Shown: one piece after another, positions 1-9,392 of the stretch
Position numbering within the stretch: position 1 is the stretch's first letter
Layout: every line of letters begins with the position of its first letter
Assembly (NCBI RefSeq): GCF_024199845.1
Contig: NZ_JANADO010000001.1
Location: 2,852,001-2,916,000 of the forward strand
Direction of reading: 5' to 3'
DNA length: 64,000 nt
Source of the DNA: Bradyrhizobium sp. CCGB12
GTDB lineage: Bacteria; Pseudomonadota; Alphaproteobacteria; Rhizobiales; Xanthobacteraceae
Program-made: the position numbers and the translations under genes
Notes under the pieces: generated by a model
Told to the model about the DNA's origin: nothing
What the model saw: only the letters and a program-made list of their open reading frames with translations
Database searches by the model: none

Positions 1-49
1 GCACGCCGGCGGAGGAGCCGCATCCCAGGATCGTCAGCGTCAGCGTCAT
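1..49 (-). CDS. MBL-fold metallo-hydrolase, N-terminal fragment (runs off the window)
   Basis: Only the first 16 codons lie inside the window. They read MTLTLTILGCGSSAGV, the usual opening of PhnP/RNase Z-like metallo-beta-lactamase-fold hydrolases (beta strand followed by GCGSSxG). The ATG overlaps the tatD stop codon in an ATGA, so it is the next gene of the same operon and probably translationally coupled. The metal-binding HxHxDH motif is outside the window, so the substrate cannot be judged. Confidence 0.7.
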   Translation of the reverse strand, partial: MTLTLTILGCGSSAGV

Positions 50-834
50 GCGTCGTTCAAAGCTTTCACCTTGGAGAACAGACGGAAGAAGTTCTCAGTG
101 GTCTGGCGCGAGATCTCCTCGAGCGACACGCCGCGCGTTTCGGCGAGCACTTTTGCGACCTCGACCACATAAGCCGGCTCGTTGCGTTTGCCCCGGAACT
201 TCCCGGGCGCAAGATAGGGCGCGTCTGTTTCAACCAGAATACGGTCCGATGGCAGCTCGGCCGCGAGCGCGCGCAGGGCATCCGACTTCTTGAAAGTCAG
301 AATACCCGTGAAGCCGATATAGAGCCCCAGCGACACCGCTTTCAGCGCAAGCTCACGCCCGCCTGTGTAACAATGCAGCACGGCGCGAAACGATCCGCGC
401 CCAGCCTCCTCTTCGAGGATGCGCGCGCAATCCTCGTCCGCCTCGCGGGTGTGGATCACGAGCGGCAGGCCGGTGGCGCGGGCGGCGGCAATGTGGGCGC
501 GAAAGCCCCTCGTCTGCGCCTCCGGTGAGCCGTTGTCGTAGAAATAGTCGAGCCCGGCTTCGCCGAGCGCGACGACCTTGGGATGCTGCGTGAGCGCGAT
601 CAGCTCGTCCGGCGCGATGCCGTCCTCCTCATCCGCGTTATGAGGATGGGTGCCGACCGAGCAATAGACGTCATCGTAGCGGGCGGCAATAGCCAGAAGC
701 TGGTTCAGCTTTCTCACCCGCGTCGAGATCGTGACCATGCGCGCGATGCCGGCTGCACGCGCGCGCGACACGATCCCGTCGAGATCTTCCGCAAAGTCGG
801 GAAAATCCAGATGACAATGGCTGTCGACCAGCAT
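46..834 (-). CDS. tatD: TatD family metal-dependent hydrolase
   Basis: This 262-residue TIM-barrel protein belongs to the TatD DNase family (3'-5' exonuclease, DNA repair and degradation). It shows DSHCHLD at residues 4-10 with the two metal His, then GEAGLDYFYD, VIHTREADED, LHCYTGG and ETDAPYLAP, in the order expected for the family. The start is the ATG just before LVDSHCHLD; the longer open frame upstream lies inside metG in another frame. It follows metG by 13 bases and overlaps the MBL hydrolase start by 4, so it sits in the metG operon. The length is typical. Confidence 0.93.
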   Translation of the reverse strand: MLVDSHCHLDFPDFAEDLDGIVSRARAAGIARMVTISTRVRKLNQLLAIAARYDDVYCSVGTHPHNADEEDGIAPDELIALTQHPKVVALGEAGLDYFYDNGSPEAQTRGFRAHIAAARATGLPLVIHTREADEDCARILEEEAGRGSFRAVLHCYTGGRELALKAVSLGLYIGFTGILTFKKSDALRALAAELPSDRILVETDAPYLAPGKFRGKRNEPAYVVEVAKVLAETRGVSLEEISRQTTENFFRLFSKVKALNDA

Positions 835-847
835 CACGCGAACGCCT

Positions 848-2815
848 TCAGGCCGCCGGCTCGATGTAGCGCGGGAACGCCGGTGTCGGTGCCGGCAAAG
901 TCGAGCCGGGCGCGATCCGAGTGGCGCCGCCGAGCGTTGCAAAATTGCGTGCGTCCGCGGGGATGCCGAGGCTGTCGAGCAGCAATCCCGAGGCCGTCGG
1001 CATCGCAGGCTGAGCCAGGATCGCAATCTGGCGCACGACCTCGGCGGTGACATAGAGCACCGTCTTCTGCCTGACCGGATCGGTCTTGGCGAGCGCCCAC
1101 GGCGCCTCACCCGCGAAATAGCGGTTGGCCTCCGCGACCACGGCCCACACGGCGTTGAGCCAATGATGGATCTGCTGGGTCGCCATGGCTTCGCGCGAGG
1201 CGGCGACCATGCCGTCGGCCATCGCCAGGATCGCCTTGTCATTGTCGCTGAATTCACCGGGCTCCGGCAGCAGGCCGCCGAGTTGCTTGGCGATCATCGA
1301 CAACGAGCGTTGCGCGAGGTTGCCGAGATCGTTGGCGAGATCGGCATTGATGCGCGCGACGATAGCCTCGTGGTTGTAGTTGCCGTCCTGGCCGAACGGC
1401 ACTTCGCGCAGGAAGAAATAGCGCATCTGGTCGACGCCATACTGGTCCGCGAGGTTGAAGGGATCGACGACGTTGCCGACCGACTTCGACATCTTCTCGC
1501 CCCTGTTGAACAGGAAGCCATGGGCGTAGACCCGCTTTGGCAGCGGAATTCCGGCCGACATCAGGAACGCCGGCCAGTACACGGCATGGAAACGGATGAT
1601 GTCCTTGCCGATGATGTGCACGTCGGCCGGCCAATAGCGCCAGTTTCCGTCGTTTTCATCGGGAAAGCCGACGCCGGTGATGTAGTTGGTCAGCGCATCG
1701 ACCCAGACATACATCACGTGCTCTTCGTCGCCGGGCACCTTCACGCCCCAATCAAAAGTCGTGCGCGAGATCGAGAGATCGCGCAGCCCCCCTTTGACGA
1801 AGCTCACCACCTCGTTCTTGCGGGAGTCCGGCCCGATGAAATCGGGATGATCCGCGTAGAGCTTCAGCAGCTTGTCCTCGTAGGCCGACAGGCGAAAGAA
1901 ATAGCTCTTCTCCTCGACCCATTCGACCGGCGTGCCCTGTGGTCCGAGCCGGACGCCGTCATCGTTCAAGCGCGTCTCATCCTCGGCGTAATACGCCTCG
2001 TCGCGCACGGAATACCAGCCGGCATAGGTGTCGGCATAGATGTCGCCGCTCGCCTCCATGCGCCGCCAGATCTCCTGGCTGGAGCGATGATGCTGCTCCT
2101 CGGTGGTGCGGATGAAGCGATCGAACGACACGTTCAGACGCTCGTCCATCTCCTTGAAGCGGCCGGCATTGCGGGCCGCGAGCGCGGAGACGGACATGTT
2201 CTCGCCGGCCGCAGTCTGAACCATTTTCTGACCGTGCTCGTCGGTGCCGGTCAGGAAGAACACGTCCTTGCCGTCGAGCCGCGCAAAGCGCGCCAGCACG
2301 TCGGTCGAGATCGCCTCATAGGCATGACCGATATGCGGGCTGCCGTTGGGATAGGCGATCGCGGTCGTGATGTAGAAGACGTTGTCGCGCGCGGGGCCCG
2401 CAACGGGCGCGACGGCTTGCGGAGCTACGACCGGCTTTGGCGCGCGCGTCGCCTTGGGTTTCGAGACTTTGGCCGTCACGGCCTTCGGCGGCGTGGCGAC
2501 AGGAACCGATGCCACGGCAGGCGCAGTCACCCCTGCCTTCTTGGCCACCTTCTTCGCCGGAGCCTTGGCCGGTTTTGTCGCGGCCTTGCTAGCCGCCTTC
2601 TTGGCGACGGGCTGCTTCTTCGCAGCCGTTCTGCCGGCCTTCTTGGAGGTCTTCGCAGCGCGTTTCTTCACGGTCTTCTTGGCGACCACCTTCTTGGTCT
2701 TCTTGGTTTTCTTGGCCGCTTTGGACGCGCGCGCCTTCACGGCCTTTTTGGTGGCCTTCTTCGCAGCCTTCTTGCCGCTCTTGCCTTTGACAGTTTTCTT
2801 AGCTCGCGTTGCCAC
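848..2815 (-). CDS. metG: Methionyl-tRNA synthetase with lysine/alanine-rich N-terminal tail
   Basis: Charges tRNA-Met. The catalytic core begins near residue 144 ([15 protein letters not shown]), with the HIGH motif as HIGH at 161-164 and KMSKS at 441-445. There is no cysteine anywhere in the protein, so the zinc knuckle of some MetG types is absent. The C-terminal EMAP/Trbp111 dimerisation domain is also missing. The first ~100 residues are almost entirely Lys, Ala, Thr and Arg (repeats such as [12 protein letters not shown]), followed by a Pro/Ala/Val linker; this resembles histone H1-like tails rather than any synthetase domain. The gene lies between holB and tatD on the same strand. Confidence 0.95.
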   Translation of the reverse strand: MATRAKKTVKGKSGKKAAKKATKKAVKARASKAAKKTKKTKKVVAKKTVKKRAAKTSKKAGRTAAKKQPVAKKAASKAATKPAKAPAKKVAKKAGVTAPAVASVPVATPPKAVTAKVSKPKATRAPKPVVAPQAVAPVAGPARDNVFYITTAIAYPNGSPHIGHAYEAISTDVLARFARLDGKDVFFLTGTDEHGQKMVQTAAGENMSVSALAARNAGRFKEMDERLNVSFDRFIRTTEEQHHRSSQEIWRRMEASGDIYADTYAGWYSVRDEAYYAEDETRLNDDGVRLGPQGTPVEWVEEKSYFFRLSAYEDKLLKLYADHPDFIGPDSRKNEVVSFVKGGLRDLSISRTTFDWGVKVPGDEEHVMYVWVDALTNYITGVGFPDENDGNWRYWPADVHIIGKDIIRFHAVYWPAFLMSAGIPLPKRVYAHGFLFNRGEKMSKSVGNVVDPFNLADQYGVDQMRYFFLREVPFGQDGNYNHEAIVARINADLANDLGNLAQRSLSMIAKQLGGLLPEPGEFSDNDKAILAMADGMVAASREAMATQQIHHWLNAVWAVVAEANRYFAGEAPWALAKTDPVRQKTVLYVTAEVVRQIAILAQPAMPTASGLLLDSLGIPADARNFATLGGATRIAPGSTLPAPTPAFPRYIEPAA

Positions 2816-2863
2816 GACGAATTCCTTTACCGGCTTTTCCGAAATTTGGAAACGAACCTGCGC

Positions 2864-3910
2864 CTAGCGCGTTGCGTCCGCCAGCCAGCCGAACACCGAG
2901 AAAACCAAGGGCTTGCGCTCCAGATTGTAGGTTTCGGTGTCGCGCGCGGCGCGGACGATCTTTTCCCATACCTCAGCTAGCCGCGCAAGGCGCGGCAGGT
3001 TCTGGTTGGCATTGGCTTCGTCCGCATGCAGGCGCTCCGCGATCCAGCGGTCGATGCCGTCGATGAAGGCGGCAAGCGCGACGCGGTCGCTGATGGGAAG
3101 CGAATCGCCGAGCGTGTGCAATTCGCGCGGATCGACCTGCGGCAGACGCGCGAGCATTGCCGCTGTGCGCTGCTGGAGCTTGAGCGCATCGCCGCCGAGC
3201 AGCGTCAGCGCCCGCGCAACACTGCCCTCCGCGGCGTCCGCCGCCTCGCGCAGCGCCGGATCGTTCGGATCGAGGTCGGCCGCCGAGGCCGCAGCAGCGA
3301 TCACGTCGTCCGTGACGAGCGGACGCAGGCGCAGCTTGCGGCAGCGTGACTGGATCGTGGCGAGCACGCGTGCGGGCGCGTGGCTCACCAGCAGGAACAG
3401 CGATTGCTGCGGCGGCTCTTCGAGAATTTTCAATAGCGCGTTGGCCGCGTTTGGATTGAGCTCGTCGACGGTGTCGACAATGCAGACACGCCAGCCTTCG
3501 GCGGCGGCCGTCGAGCCGAAGAAGCCGATCGTCTCGCGCGTCTCGTCGACGGTGATCACCGTGCGCATCACGCCACGGTCGTTGGCGGTACGCTCCAGCG
3601 TCAACAGGCCGCCATGCGAGCTCGCCGCAACCTGCCGCGCCACCGCGTCATCGGGATCGATCGCAAGGTCTTCGGCGCGCTGCATGGGCGGCGCCAACGG
3701 CTGGCCACGGGCGAGCACGAAGCGCGCCATGCGGTAGGCCAGCGTCGCCTTGCCGATCCCTTGCGGTCCGCCAATCAGCCAGGCATGCGGGATGCGCCCG
3801 CTGCGATAGGCCGCGAGCAGCGCCGTCTCGGCCTCGCGGTGGCCGAACAGCCTCGATGTCCCGCGCGGATGCGGAATGGCAGTTTCGCGCTCGGTCTGAC
3901 GCGGGCTCAT
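2864..3910 (-). CDS. holB: DNA polymerase III subunit delta'
   Basis: Clamp-loader AAA+ subunit, 348 residues. A P-loop-like GGPQGIGKAT lies at 47-56, with Ala directly after the Lys, and the SRC motif of the sensor/arginine-finger region appears in TIQSRCRKLRLRP. RIPHAWLIGG and LLKILEEPP are typical of delta'/gamma proteins. The ATG at 3910 overlaps the tmk stop codon as ATGA, which fixes the start and implies coupling; 35 extra in-frame residues upstream lie inside tmk. The tmk-holB-metG-tatD order is the usual alphaproteobacterial arrangement. Confidence 0.93.
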   Translation of the reverse strand: MSPRQTERETAIPHPRGTSRLFGHREAETALLAAYRSGRIPHAWLIGGPQGIGKATLAYRMARFVLARGQPLAPPMQRAEDLAIDPDDAVARQVAASSHGGLLTLERTANDRGVMRTVITVDETRETIGFFGSTAAAEGWRVCIVDTVDELNPNAANALLKILEEPPQQSLFLLVSHAPARVLATIQSRCRKLRLRPLVTDDVIAAAASAADLDPNDPALREAADAAEGSVARALTLLGGDALKLQQRTAAMLARLPQVDPRELHTLGDSLPISDRVALAAFIDGIDRWIAERLHADEANANQNLPRLARLAEVWEKIVRAARDTETYNLERKPLVFSVFGWLADATR

Positions 3911-4593
3911 GCGGAGACCACTGATGTCGGCGTGGAAAGGAGACGTTCGCGCAACGCCGTCCAGATGCGCCCGGCAACCGTATCGGGATCGGAATTGGCG
4001 TCGATCAGCACGCAACGCGAGGGATCTTCCGCGGCTATCTTGCGATAGGCCTCACGCAGGCCCTGGTGGAACTTGAGGTTCTCGCCTTCGAACCGGTCGG
4101 GTGTGGCGCTGCCGCGGCGCGCGGCGGCGCGCTGCAAGCCGATCTCGACCGGCAGGTCGAGGATAATGGTGAGGTCCGGCTTGAGATCGCCGATTGTGAC
4201 CCGCTGCATCGCGTTGATCAGGCCGTCGGGCACGCGGCCGAGGCTGCCCTGATAGGCCCGCGTCGAGTCGGCGAAACGGTCGCACAGCACCCAGGCGCCC
4301 TGGTTGAGCGCGGGCTGGATCACGGTGCGGACGTGGTCATCGCGGGCAGCGGCGAACAGCAGCGTCTCGGCTTCGGGGCCGAGCAGCTTGCCCATGCCTG
4401 ACAGCACCAGATGACGCATGATCTCGGCGCCCGGCGAACCGCCGGGTTCGCGCGTGACGAGGACGCGCATCCTCGCCGCCTTGAGGCGGTCGGCGAGCTT
4501 CTTGATCTGGGTCGACTTGCCCGTCCCTTCGCCACCTTCAAAGGTGACGAAGCGTCCGCGTCCAGACGGCCACCTTACTGCGCTTTCACTCAT
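3907..4593 (-). CDS. tmk: Thymidylate kinase (dTMP kinase)
   Basis: Phosphorylates dTMP to dTDP. The P-loop GGEGTGKST lies at 20-28. The TREPGGSPGAE segment, the DRFADSTRAYQG substrate loop and the DLPVEIGLQRAAAR lid region follow in the usual order. The length of 228 is slightly above the usual ~210 because of a short N-terminal lead. It starts 2 bases after the DD-carboxypeptidase stop and overlaps holB by 4 bases, so the three genes are tightly coupled. Confidence 0.95.
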   Translation of the reverse strand: MSESAVRWPSGRGRFVTFEGGEGTGKSTQIKKLADRLKAARMRVLVTREPGGSPGAEIMRHLVLSGMGKLLGPEAETLLFAAARDDHVRTVIQPALNQGAWVLCDRFADSTRAYQGSLGRVPDGLINAMQRVTIGDLKPDLTIILDLPVEIGLQRAAARRGSATPDRFEGENLKFHQGLREAYRKIAAEDPSRCVLIDANSDPDTVAGRIWTALRERLLSTPTSVVSA

Positions 4594-4595
4594 GG

Positions 4596-5876
4596 TCAGA
4601 GCTTCTCGGCGCCTGCGCGGAACATGCCGATCACGAGCTCGCTGGCGCCGTCGATCGCGCGGCGCATGGTCGAGCCGGTGCCAACAGCCTCGGCGGCATA
4701 GACCGGCGTCTCCACCGCGATGTTTCCGCTGCGCCAGACCTTGACCACGCCGACCCGCTGGCCGGCCTCGACCGGCGCCCGCACCGGGCCGCTATAGACG
4801 ATGCGCGCGATCAGCTTGTCGCTGCCGTTCTTGTGCACCATCACCTTCACGGGCGTCTTGGCGACGAGCTTCACCGAACGGCTCTCGCCGCCGAACACCT
4901 TGGCGTAGCCGACAGGCTGCTCGGCCGCGATCAGCGTGCGGGTCTCGAAATTGCGAAAGCCCCATTCCAACATCTTCTTGGCTTCCGTGGCACGGTCTTC
5001 AGGATCGTCGAGCCCGTTGACGACGACGATCAGCCGCGTGCCGTTCTGCACGGCCGAGCCGACCATGCCGTAGCCACCTTCCTTGGTGTAGCCGGTCTTG
5101 AGACCGTCGGCGCCTTCCATCGAATTGAGCAGCGGATTGCGGTTAGGCTGGCGAATCTTGTTCCAGGTGTACTCCTTCTCGCCGAACAGTTTGTAGAATT
5201 CGGGGAAGTCCAAGATGATGTGGCGCGCGAGGATGCCAAGCTCGCGCACCGTCATCTTGTTGCCGGGATCGGGCAAGCCGTTGGAATTGGCGAAGGTCGA
5301 CCTGGTGAGACCGAGCTCGCGGGCGCGCTTGGTCATGAAGTCGGCGGCGAAAATCCGCTCGTTCCCCGCCATGGCTTCGGCGAGCGCGATGCAGGCGTCG
5401 TTGCCGCTCTGGATGATCGCCCCGTGCAGGAGGTCGTCGACCGAGACCTTGCTGTTGATGGCGGCGAACATGGTCGAGCCGCCCGAGGGCGCGCCGCCCC
5501 TGCGCCAGGCATTCTCGCTGATCCGGTACTCGTCGGTCAGCTTGATGTCGCCCTTCTTGATGGCGTTGAAGACGACCTCCGCGGTCATCAGCTTCATCAT
5601 GCTGGAGGGGGCGCGCAGCTCGTCGGCGTTCTTCTCGAACAGCACGCTGCCTGAGGAGGCCTCGATCAGGATTGCGGTCGGGGCATCGCCGTCGAAGCCG
5701 GAGTCTTCCGCTTTCTTGGCGCCCTGGACGCTCTGGTTGGCGGCGTAGAGCGCCCCGCCCCAGCCGATGCCCAAAACCAGGACCATGACCAGAACCGTCG
5801 CGATCAGCCGGCGCGCCAGCGCACCGGCGGTGAGCCGGGGGCGACGGAGCAAAGAAGGATGAAATGCCATGGCCAA
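4596..5876 (-). CDS. D-alanyl-D-alanine carboxypeptidase (PBP5/6-like, S11 family)
   Basis: Peptidoglycan DD-carboxypeptidase acting in the periplasm. A hydrophobic export/anchor segment spans about residues 22-46. The three penicillin-binding motifs are clear: SxxK at S92-K95 (SMMK), SGN at 157-159 and KTG at 260-262 in DGLKTGYT. A C-terminal PBP5-like beta domain follows, and the last 20 residues could form a membrane-binding helix. It is first in the operon with tmk, holB, metG and tatD. The region to the divergent hydrolase (about 150 bases) presumably carries the promoter. Confidence 0.93.
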   Translation of the reverse strand: MAMAFHPSLLRRPRLTAGALARRLIATVLVMVLVLGIGWGGALYAANQSVQGAKKAEDSGFDGDAPTAILIEASSGSVLFEKNADELRAPSSMMKLMTAEVVFNAIKKGDIKLTDEYRISENAWRRGGAPSGGSTMFAAINSKVSVDDLLHGAIIQSGNDACIALAEAMAGNERIFAADFMTKRARELGLTRSTFANSNGLPDPGNKMTVRELGILARHIILDFPEFYKLFGEKEYTWNKIRQPNRNPLLNSMEGADGLKTGYTKEGGYGMVGSAVQNGTRLIVVVNGLDDPEDRATEAKKMLEWGFRNFETRTLIAAEQPVGYAKVFGGESRSVKLVAKTPVKVMVHKNGSDKLIARIVYSGPVRAPVEAGQRVGVVKVWRSGNIAVETPVYAAEAVGTGSTMRRAIDGASELVIGMFRAGAEKL

Positions 5877-6024
5877 GCCCTGAGAGCGGCGTTCTAACAG
5901 CTGGAACAGGTGCGAACAACATGAGGTTGGACGCGCGTTCCTGAGATTGCACGATTCTCGTCGCGCCCCTATCGTGGCACCTCACATTTCCCGACCAAAC
6001 CCCTGAAACAAGGCGGAAAAGCGA

Positions 6025-6993
6025 ATGTCCTCCACCCGAACGATCAAGGCCAACGGGGTCGAGCTCTTCATTCGCGAACAGGGCCAGGGACCGCTGGTGG
6101 TGCTATGCCATGGCTGGCCGGAACTGTCCTATTCCTGGCGCCACCAGATCCCGGCCCTGGCAGAGGCCGGCTTTCACGTCGTCGCCCCCGACATGCGCGG
6201 CTACGGCCAGAGCGCAGCGCCGCCCGAGGTTGCCGCCTACTCCATCTTCGACACAGTCGGCGATGTTGTTGGCCTGGTGCAGGCGCTCGGCGAGACCAAG
6301 GCGATGGTGGTCGGCCACGACTGGGGCGCACCGGTGGCCTGGCATGCGGCGCTGTTCCGCCCCGACATCTTCACGGCGGTCGCAGGCCTGAGCGTGCCGC
6401 CGCCGTTCCGCGGCCGCGGCAAGCCGCTCGACCTGTTGCGCCAGGGCGGCATCACCAATTTCTACTGGCAATATTTCCAGACACCCGGCATCGCCGAAGC
6501 CGAGCTCGAGCGCGACGTCGCCCGCACCATGCGCATCGTGCTCGGCGGGCGCGGGCTGGCAGATCCGTCCGCGGCGATGTTCGTGCAAGAAGGCAAGGGC
6601 TTCCTCGGCCATGCGACCTCAGAAGAACCACTGCCCGGCTGGCTGAGCGAGGCTGACCTCGCCTATTTCACCAAGAGCTTCGGCAAGTCCGGCTTCCGCG
6701 GCGGGCTGAACTGGTACCGCAATATCGACCGCAATTGGGAGCTGACGGCGCCCTGGCAGGACGCGCAGATCCATCAGCCGTCGCTGTTCATCGCCGGCTC
6801 GAAGGACGCTGTCATCACCGGTCTGATCGGGGCAAAGCGCGTCAACGAGCTCGAGCGCGTGCTGCCCAACCTCACGCGCAAGCTGATCCTCGATGGCGCC
6901 GGCCATTGGGTGCAGCAGGAGCGGCCCGAGCAGGTGAACGCGGCGCTGGTGACGTTCTTGCAGGAGAGCTTGAAGGAAAGCGTGGCTCAGTAG
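6025..6993 (+). CDS. Alpha/beta hydrolase, epoxide hydrolase-like
   Basis: A 322-residue cytoplasmic alpha/beta hydrolase. The HGWP oxyanion motif at 29-32 followed by YSWRHQ, the nucleophile D99 in VVGHDWGAPVAW and the C-terminal GAGHWVQQERPEQV histidine match soluble epoxide hydrolases and the related haloalkane dehalogenases. An aspartate rather than serine nucleophile supports ester-intermediate chemistry. The natural substrate is unknown. It is divergent from the DD-carboxypeptidase and its stop overlaps the rlpA stop on the opposite strand by 7 bases. Confidence 0.85.
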   Translation: MSSTRTIKANGVELFIREQGQGPLVVLCHGWPELSYSWRHQIPALAEAGFHVVAPDMRGYGQSAAPPEVAAYSIFDTVGDVVGLVQALGETKAMVVGHDWGAPVAWHAALFRPDIFTAVAGLSVPPPFRGRGKPLDLLRQGGITNFYWQYFQTPGIAEAELERDVARTMRIVLGGRGLADPSAAMFVQEGKGFLGHATSEEPLPGWLSEADLAYFTKSFGKSGFRGGLNWYRNIDRNWELTAPWQDAQIHQPSLFIAGSKDAVITGLIGAKRVNELERVLPNLTRKLILDGAGHWVQQERPEQVNAALVTFLQESLKESVAQ

Positions 6994-7931
6994 AGCCCGC
7001 GACCGCTCAGGATGCTGCGGGCCTCGGCGGCGCCGTCCGAGGCGTAGCCGGCAGACGGAGCGCTCTCGTTCGCATAGCGGCCGTCCTCGTCATAGGACAC
7101 CGCGCGCGCGTTCTGGAGCGCCCGCCCTCGGCTGCGGCTCGAGGCCGACATTTCCGAGGTCGCATTCAGCGACGCCATGTCGGCCGAGCTGTTGCCGAGA
7201 TTGTAGGGCCGCCCTTCCGGCATCGGAACCTCGCCCCGAATGGTCCCGCGGTTCGACGAGGACAATTCCGGCACGAAGGGCTTGGCCGAAGCGACCCGGA
7301 CCATCGAGGGCGTCGGCGCCGGAATGCCGGTGCGCAAGGTGGCCATCAGCTGGCGGTCGTCGGAGCCTTCAAGCGGCGCCCGGCCGACATATTCGACCCG
7401 GACCTTGGCGACACCATTACCTTTGAATTCAAGGAGTTCGGCGGCCTTATTCGAGACGTCGATGAGCCGGTTGCCGTGATAGGGCCCACGATCATTGACG
7501 CGGACGATCAGCGACTTGCCGTTCGAGAGATTGGTCACCCGCGCATAGGACGGCATCGGTAGGGTCGGATGCGCCGCCGTCAGCGAGGTCATGTCGAACA
7601 CCTCGCCATTGGCGGTCAGGCGGCCATGGAAATCATCGCCATACCAGGACGCCATGCCCTCGGCGCGGTAATTGGCATCCTCCTCGGGCACGTAGGTCTT
7701 GCCCGCCACGACATAGGGCTTGCCGACGCGATAAGTGCCGCCGCCCTTCGGGACCGGATCGCCAAAAGCCACCACCCGGGGGCTCGAGGACACGCCGTAT
7801 TTCGGATCGACCCGGCTGGCGAACTTGTTCGAGGAGGCGCAATTGGCGAGCGCAAGGCAGGTAGCGACCGCCGCAACACCACGCGCGGCCCGCAAAACCG
7901 AATCTGACCGTCGGATCCCCATTCGCCCCAA
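6987..7931 (-). CDS. rlpA: Septal ring lytic transglycosylase RlpA family lipoprotein
   Basis: The N-terminal signal ends in a lipobox LANC with the lipidated Cys at residue 31, so the mature protein is an outer-membrane lipoprotein. The double-psi beta-barrel domain follows (GMASWYGDDFHGRLTANGEVFD, YARVTNLSNGKSLIVRVNDRGPY). The C-terminal third is low-complexity, Ser/Ala/Arg-rich, with no recognisable SPOR domain. In known members the protein cleaves denuded glycan at division sites. It lies close to the DD-carboxypeptidase, another wall enzyme, separated by the hydrolase. Confidence 0.9.
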   Translation of the reverse strand: MGRMGIRRSDSVLRAARGVAAVATCLALANCASSNKFASRVDPKYGVSSSPRVVAFGDPVPKGGGTYRVGKPYVVAGKTYVPEEDANYRAEGMASWYGDDFHGRLTANGEVFDMTSLTAAHPTLPMPSYARVTNLSNGKSLIVRVNDRGPYHGNRLIDVSNKAAELLEFKGNGVAKVRVEYVGRAPLEGSDDRQLMATLRTGIPAPTPSMVRVASAKPFVPELSSSNRGTIRGEVPMPEGRPYNLGNSSADMASLNATSEMSASSRSRGRALQNARAVSYDEDGRYANESAPSAGYASDGAAEARSILSGRGLY

Positions 7932-8278
7932 ATACCATTACGCCGGCGGCATGCCCAACCCGCGTTGGCTACGGGCGCGCCGTCCGATCCTCTAATCCGA
8001 GGCGGCCCACCACCGCATCGGAAGCGGTAAGGATAACGCAACCGGAACACGGCGGAAATGGGGAGCCCGCAGCGATCACGCCGGGATGGTAAACGGGACG
8101 TTCGCGCCTCCCCGTTGATCTACGGAGCGTGGGCACCCTGCTCTGTGCCAAGGCTGGACATTCTGTTGCGCCAAATCCTCACTCCACCCCCATTGTCGCG
8201 CCGCTCACCGAAATTCTTTTGACTGTGCAAGGCCGCACGCGTTTTCTCGGACGCAAGGGCGGGATTTGGAATTTAACG
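7932..8278. other. Intergenic region without recognisable gene
   Basis: About 350 bases upstream of rlpA and before the first small plus-strand ORF. No conserved reading frame, tRNA or strong terminator was seen. The rlpA promoter should lie here, but no convincing -35/-10 pair was found. Confidence 0.4.
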
Positions 8279-8368
8279 ATGATCGAGACGGTTTCGGCAC
8301 TGATGGGTCTGGTAAGCGCTGGCATCTTCCTGGCCCATGCGTTTGAAGGTTACCGCACGAGGGCCTGA
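8279..8368 (+). CDS. Possible 29-aa membrane peptide
   Basis: Begins MIETVSALMGLVSAG and continues as one hydrophobic segment ending in a polar tail (HAFEGYRTRA). The frame is open further upstream, but that part is rich in unlikely residues, so the internal ATG is preferred. No strong Shine-Dalgarno is visible. It could be a genuine single-span peptide or a chance ORF. Confidence 0.35.
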   Translation: MIETVSALMGLVSAGIFLAHAFEGYRTRA

Positions 8369-8472
8369 AGGCACTCGCGCGGGGCAGCAAGCATCACCTC
8401 TTTCAAGACGGCACGTTCGGACAATTTTAATCGATCCGATTGAGCATCGAAAAGGAGAGCGGCAGGTGTCCC

Positions 8473-8571
8473 ATGCGTAACCATGACCTCGTATCCGATG
8501 GCTTCCTGGTATTGACCGCAGGCGGCTTTGTTCTGTTGTGCTCGAGTCTCGTGGCACTGGCCTTCGGCTAA
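8473..8571 (+). CDS. Possible 32-aa single-span membrane peptide
   Basis: MRNHDLVSDGF is followed by one hydrophobic helix ending LVALAFG. An AAGGAG stretch lies upstream at a rather long spacing. It is one of three tiny plus-strand ORFs in a row (8279, 8473, 8743). Support is composition and a plausible ribosome-binding site only. Confidence 0.4.
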   Translation: MRNHDLVSDGFLVLTAGGFVLLCSSLVALAFG

Positions 8572-8742
8572 CCTCGAACGAGATTTTCGAACGAGATTTT
8601 CTCGCTTTCCCGACGACGACTATGTTGCGCCGCAAGCAGGTGTTTGCCCGGGATTGTCCTGCTCCCGTTTAGTTGATTGAATTTCCGCGTTCGGCGCCTC
8701 GACTTACATTTCAAGAGGCCATCACCAACGAAGGTGACTCAC

Positions 8743-8871
8743 ATGCTTGCCGAGAAATTTTTCCTGGTTCTTGAATCCCTGATCCGCGGCGATCGCACCT
8801 ATCCGGACGGAAGTCCCCGGGCCATCAGCACCTCCCCGCACGTGCCGGTGAAGCTGCCGAGCCGAAAATAG
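8743..8871 (+). CDS. Small conserved-looking hypothetical protein (42 aa)
   Basis: Starts MLAEKFFLVLESLIRG and ends in a Pro/Ser-rich tail (SPHVPVKLPSRK). A GAAGGTG ribosome-binding site lies 6-7 bases before this ATG, which decides the start over the longer open frame beginning at 8677. Peptides of this type (helix plus SPHVPVKLP tail) are familiar from Bradyrhizobium genomes, function unknown. Confidence 0.55.
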   Translation: MLAEKFFLVLESLIRGDRTYPDGSPRAISTSPHVPVKLPSRK

Positions 8872-8904
8872 CCGGCTCCGCTTTCGAGCCCGGTCACGCG
8901 CCGC

Positions 8905-9231
8905 TCAGCGCAGACCCAACAGCGAGCGGCGATAGCGGCCGTCGCGGGCCTCGCTCAGACAGACGAAGCTGCCGTCAAAGCCCTGTCGATATCGCTTCTG
9001 GCCCCTGGTGTAGTAGACGCCCTTCCTGAAATCGAGCCAGACCACCCGATCGTGCGGACAATGACGCTGCGCCTGCGCCTCGTAGCGAAACGGCGTCAGC
9101 GGCGTTGCCGATACCTCCCCGCCGCCGGCGCCGGCCATGATCGCGGCCGCGAGCGCGATCCCGCCAAACCCTCTGCCGAAGCCGGTCCAAGGCACTCCCC
9201 AAGACACTCCCGAAGACACTGCCCAAGGCAC
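8905..9231 (-). CDS. Hypothetical secreted protein with WLDFRKGVYYTRGQ motif
   Basis: An N-terminal hydrophobic, Ala/Gly-rich segment looks like a signal peptide. The mature part has a Cys pair (CPHDRVVWLDFRKGVYYTRG ... SFVCLSEA). This matches small periplasmic proteins of rhizobia in which a short beta-rich domain ends in YRRSLLGLR. The role is unknown. The start is uncertain because of several candidate codons in the repetitive GTPWxG-rich lead. Confidence 0.6.
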   Translation of the reverse strand: MPWAVSSGVSWGVPWTGFGRGFGGIALAAAIMAGAGGGEVSATPLTPFRYEAQAQRHCPHDRVVWLDFRKGVYYTRGQKRYRQGFDGSFVCLSEARDGRYRRSLLGLR

Positions 9232-9392
9232 TCACCACCTCCCGCTTCCCGCCGCCGCGCGACGGCCGATCGGACGGTAGCACGAAACAACACCATCCCC
9301 GGAAGGCGACACGCGCGCCGCCGCGTCTTCCGCCGGCCATCTTATCCGGCTACATGACGGCGAGATCATCTCGATGCGAGGATGCAGCCTGA

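Noticed and set aside
2387..2815. Reading the Lys/Ala-rich metG tail as a separate HU/H1-like gene
   Set aside because: It is in frame with the MetG core with no stop between, and the core has no obvious independent start with a ribosome-binding site.
1163..2980. 605-codon open frame on the plus strand opposite metG
   Set aside because: It is the antisense shadow of metG and its repetitive tail; composition is Arg/His/Leu-rich with no domain.
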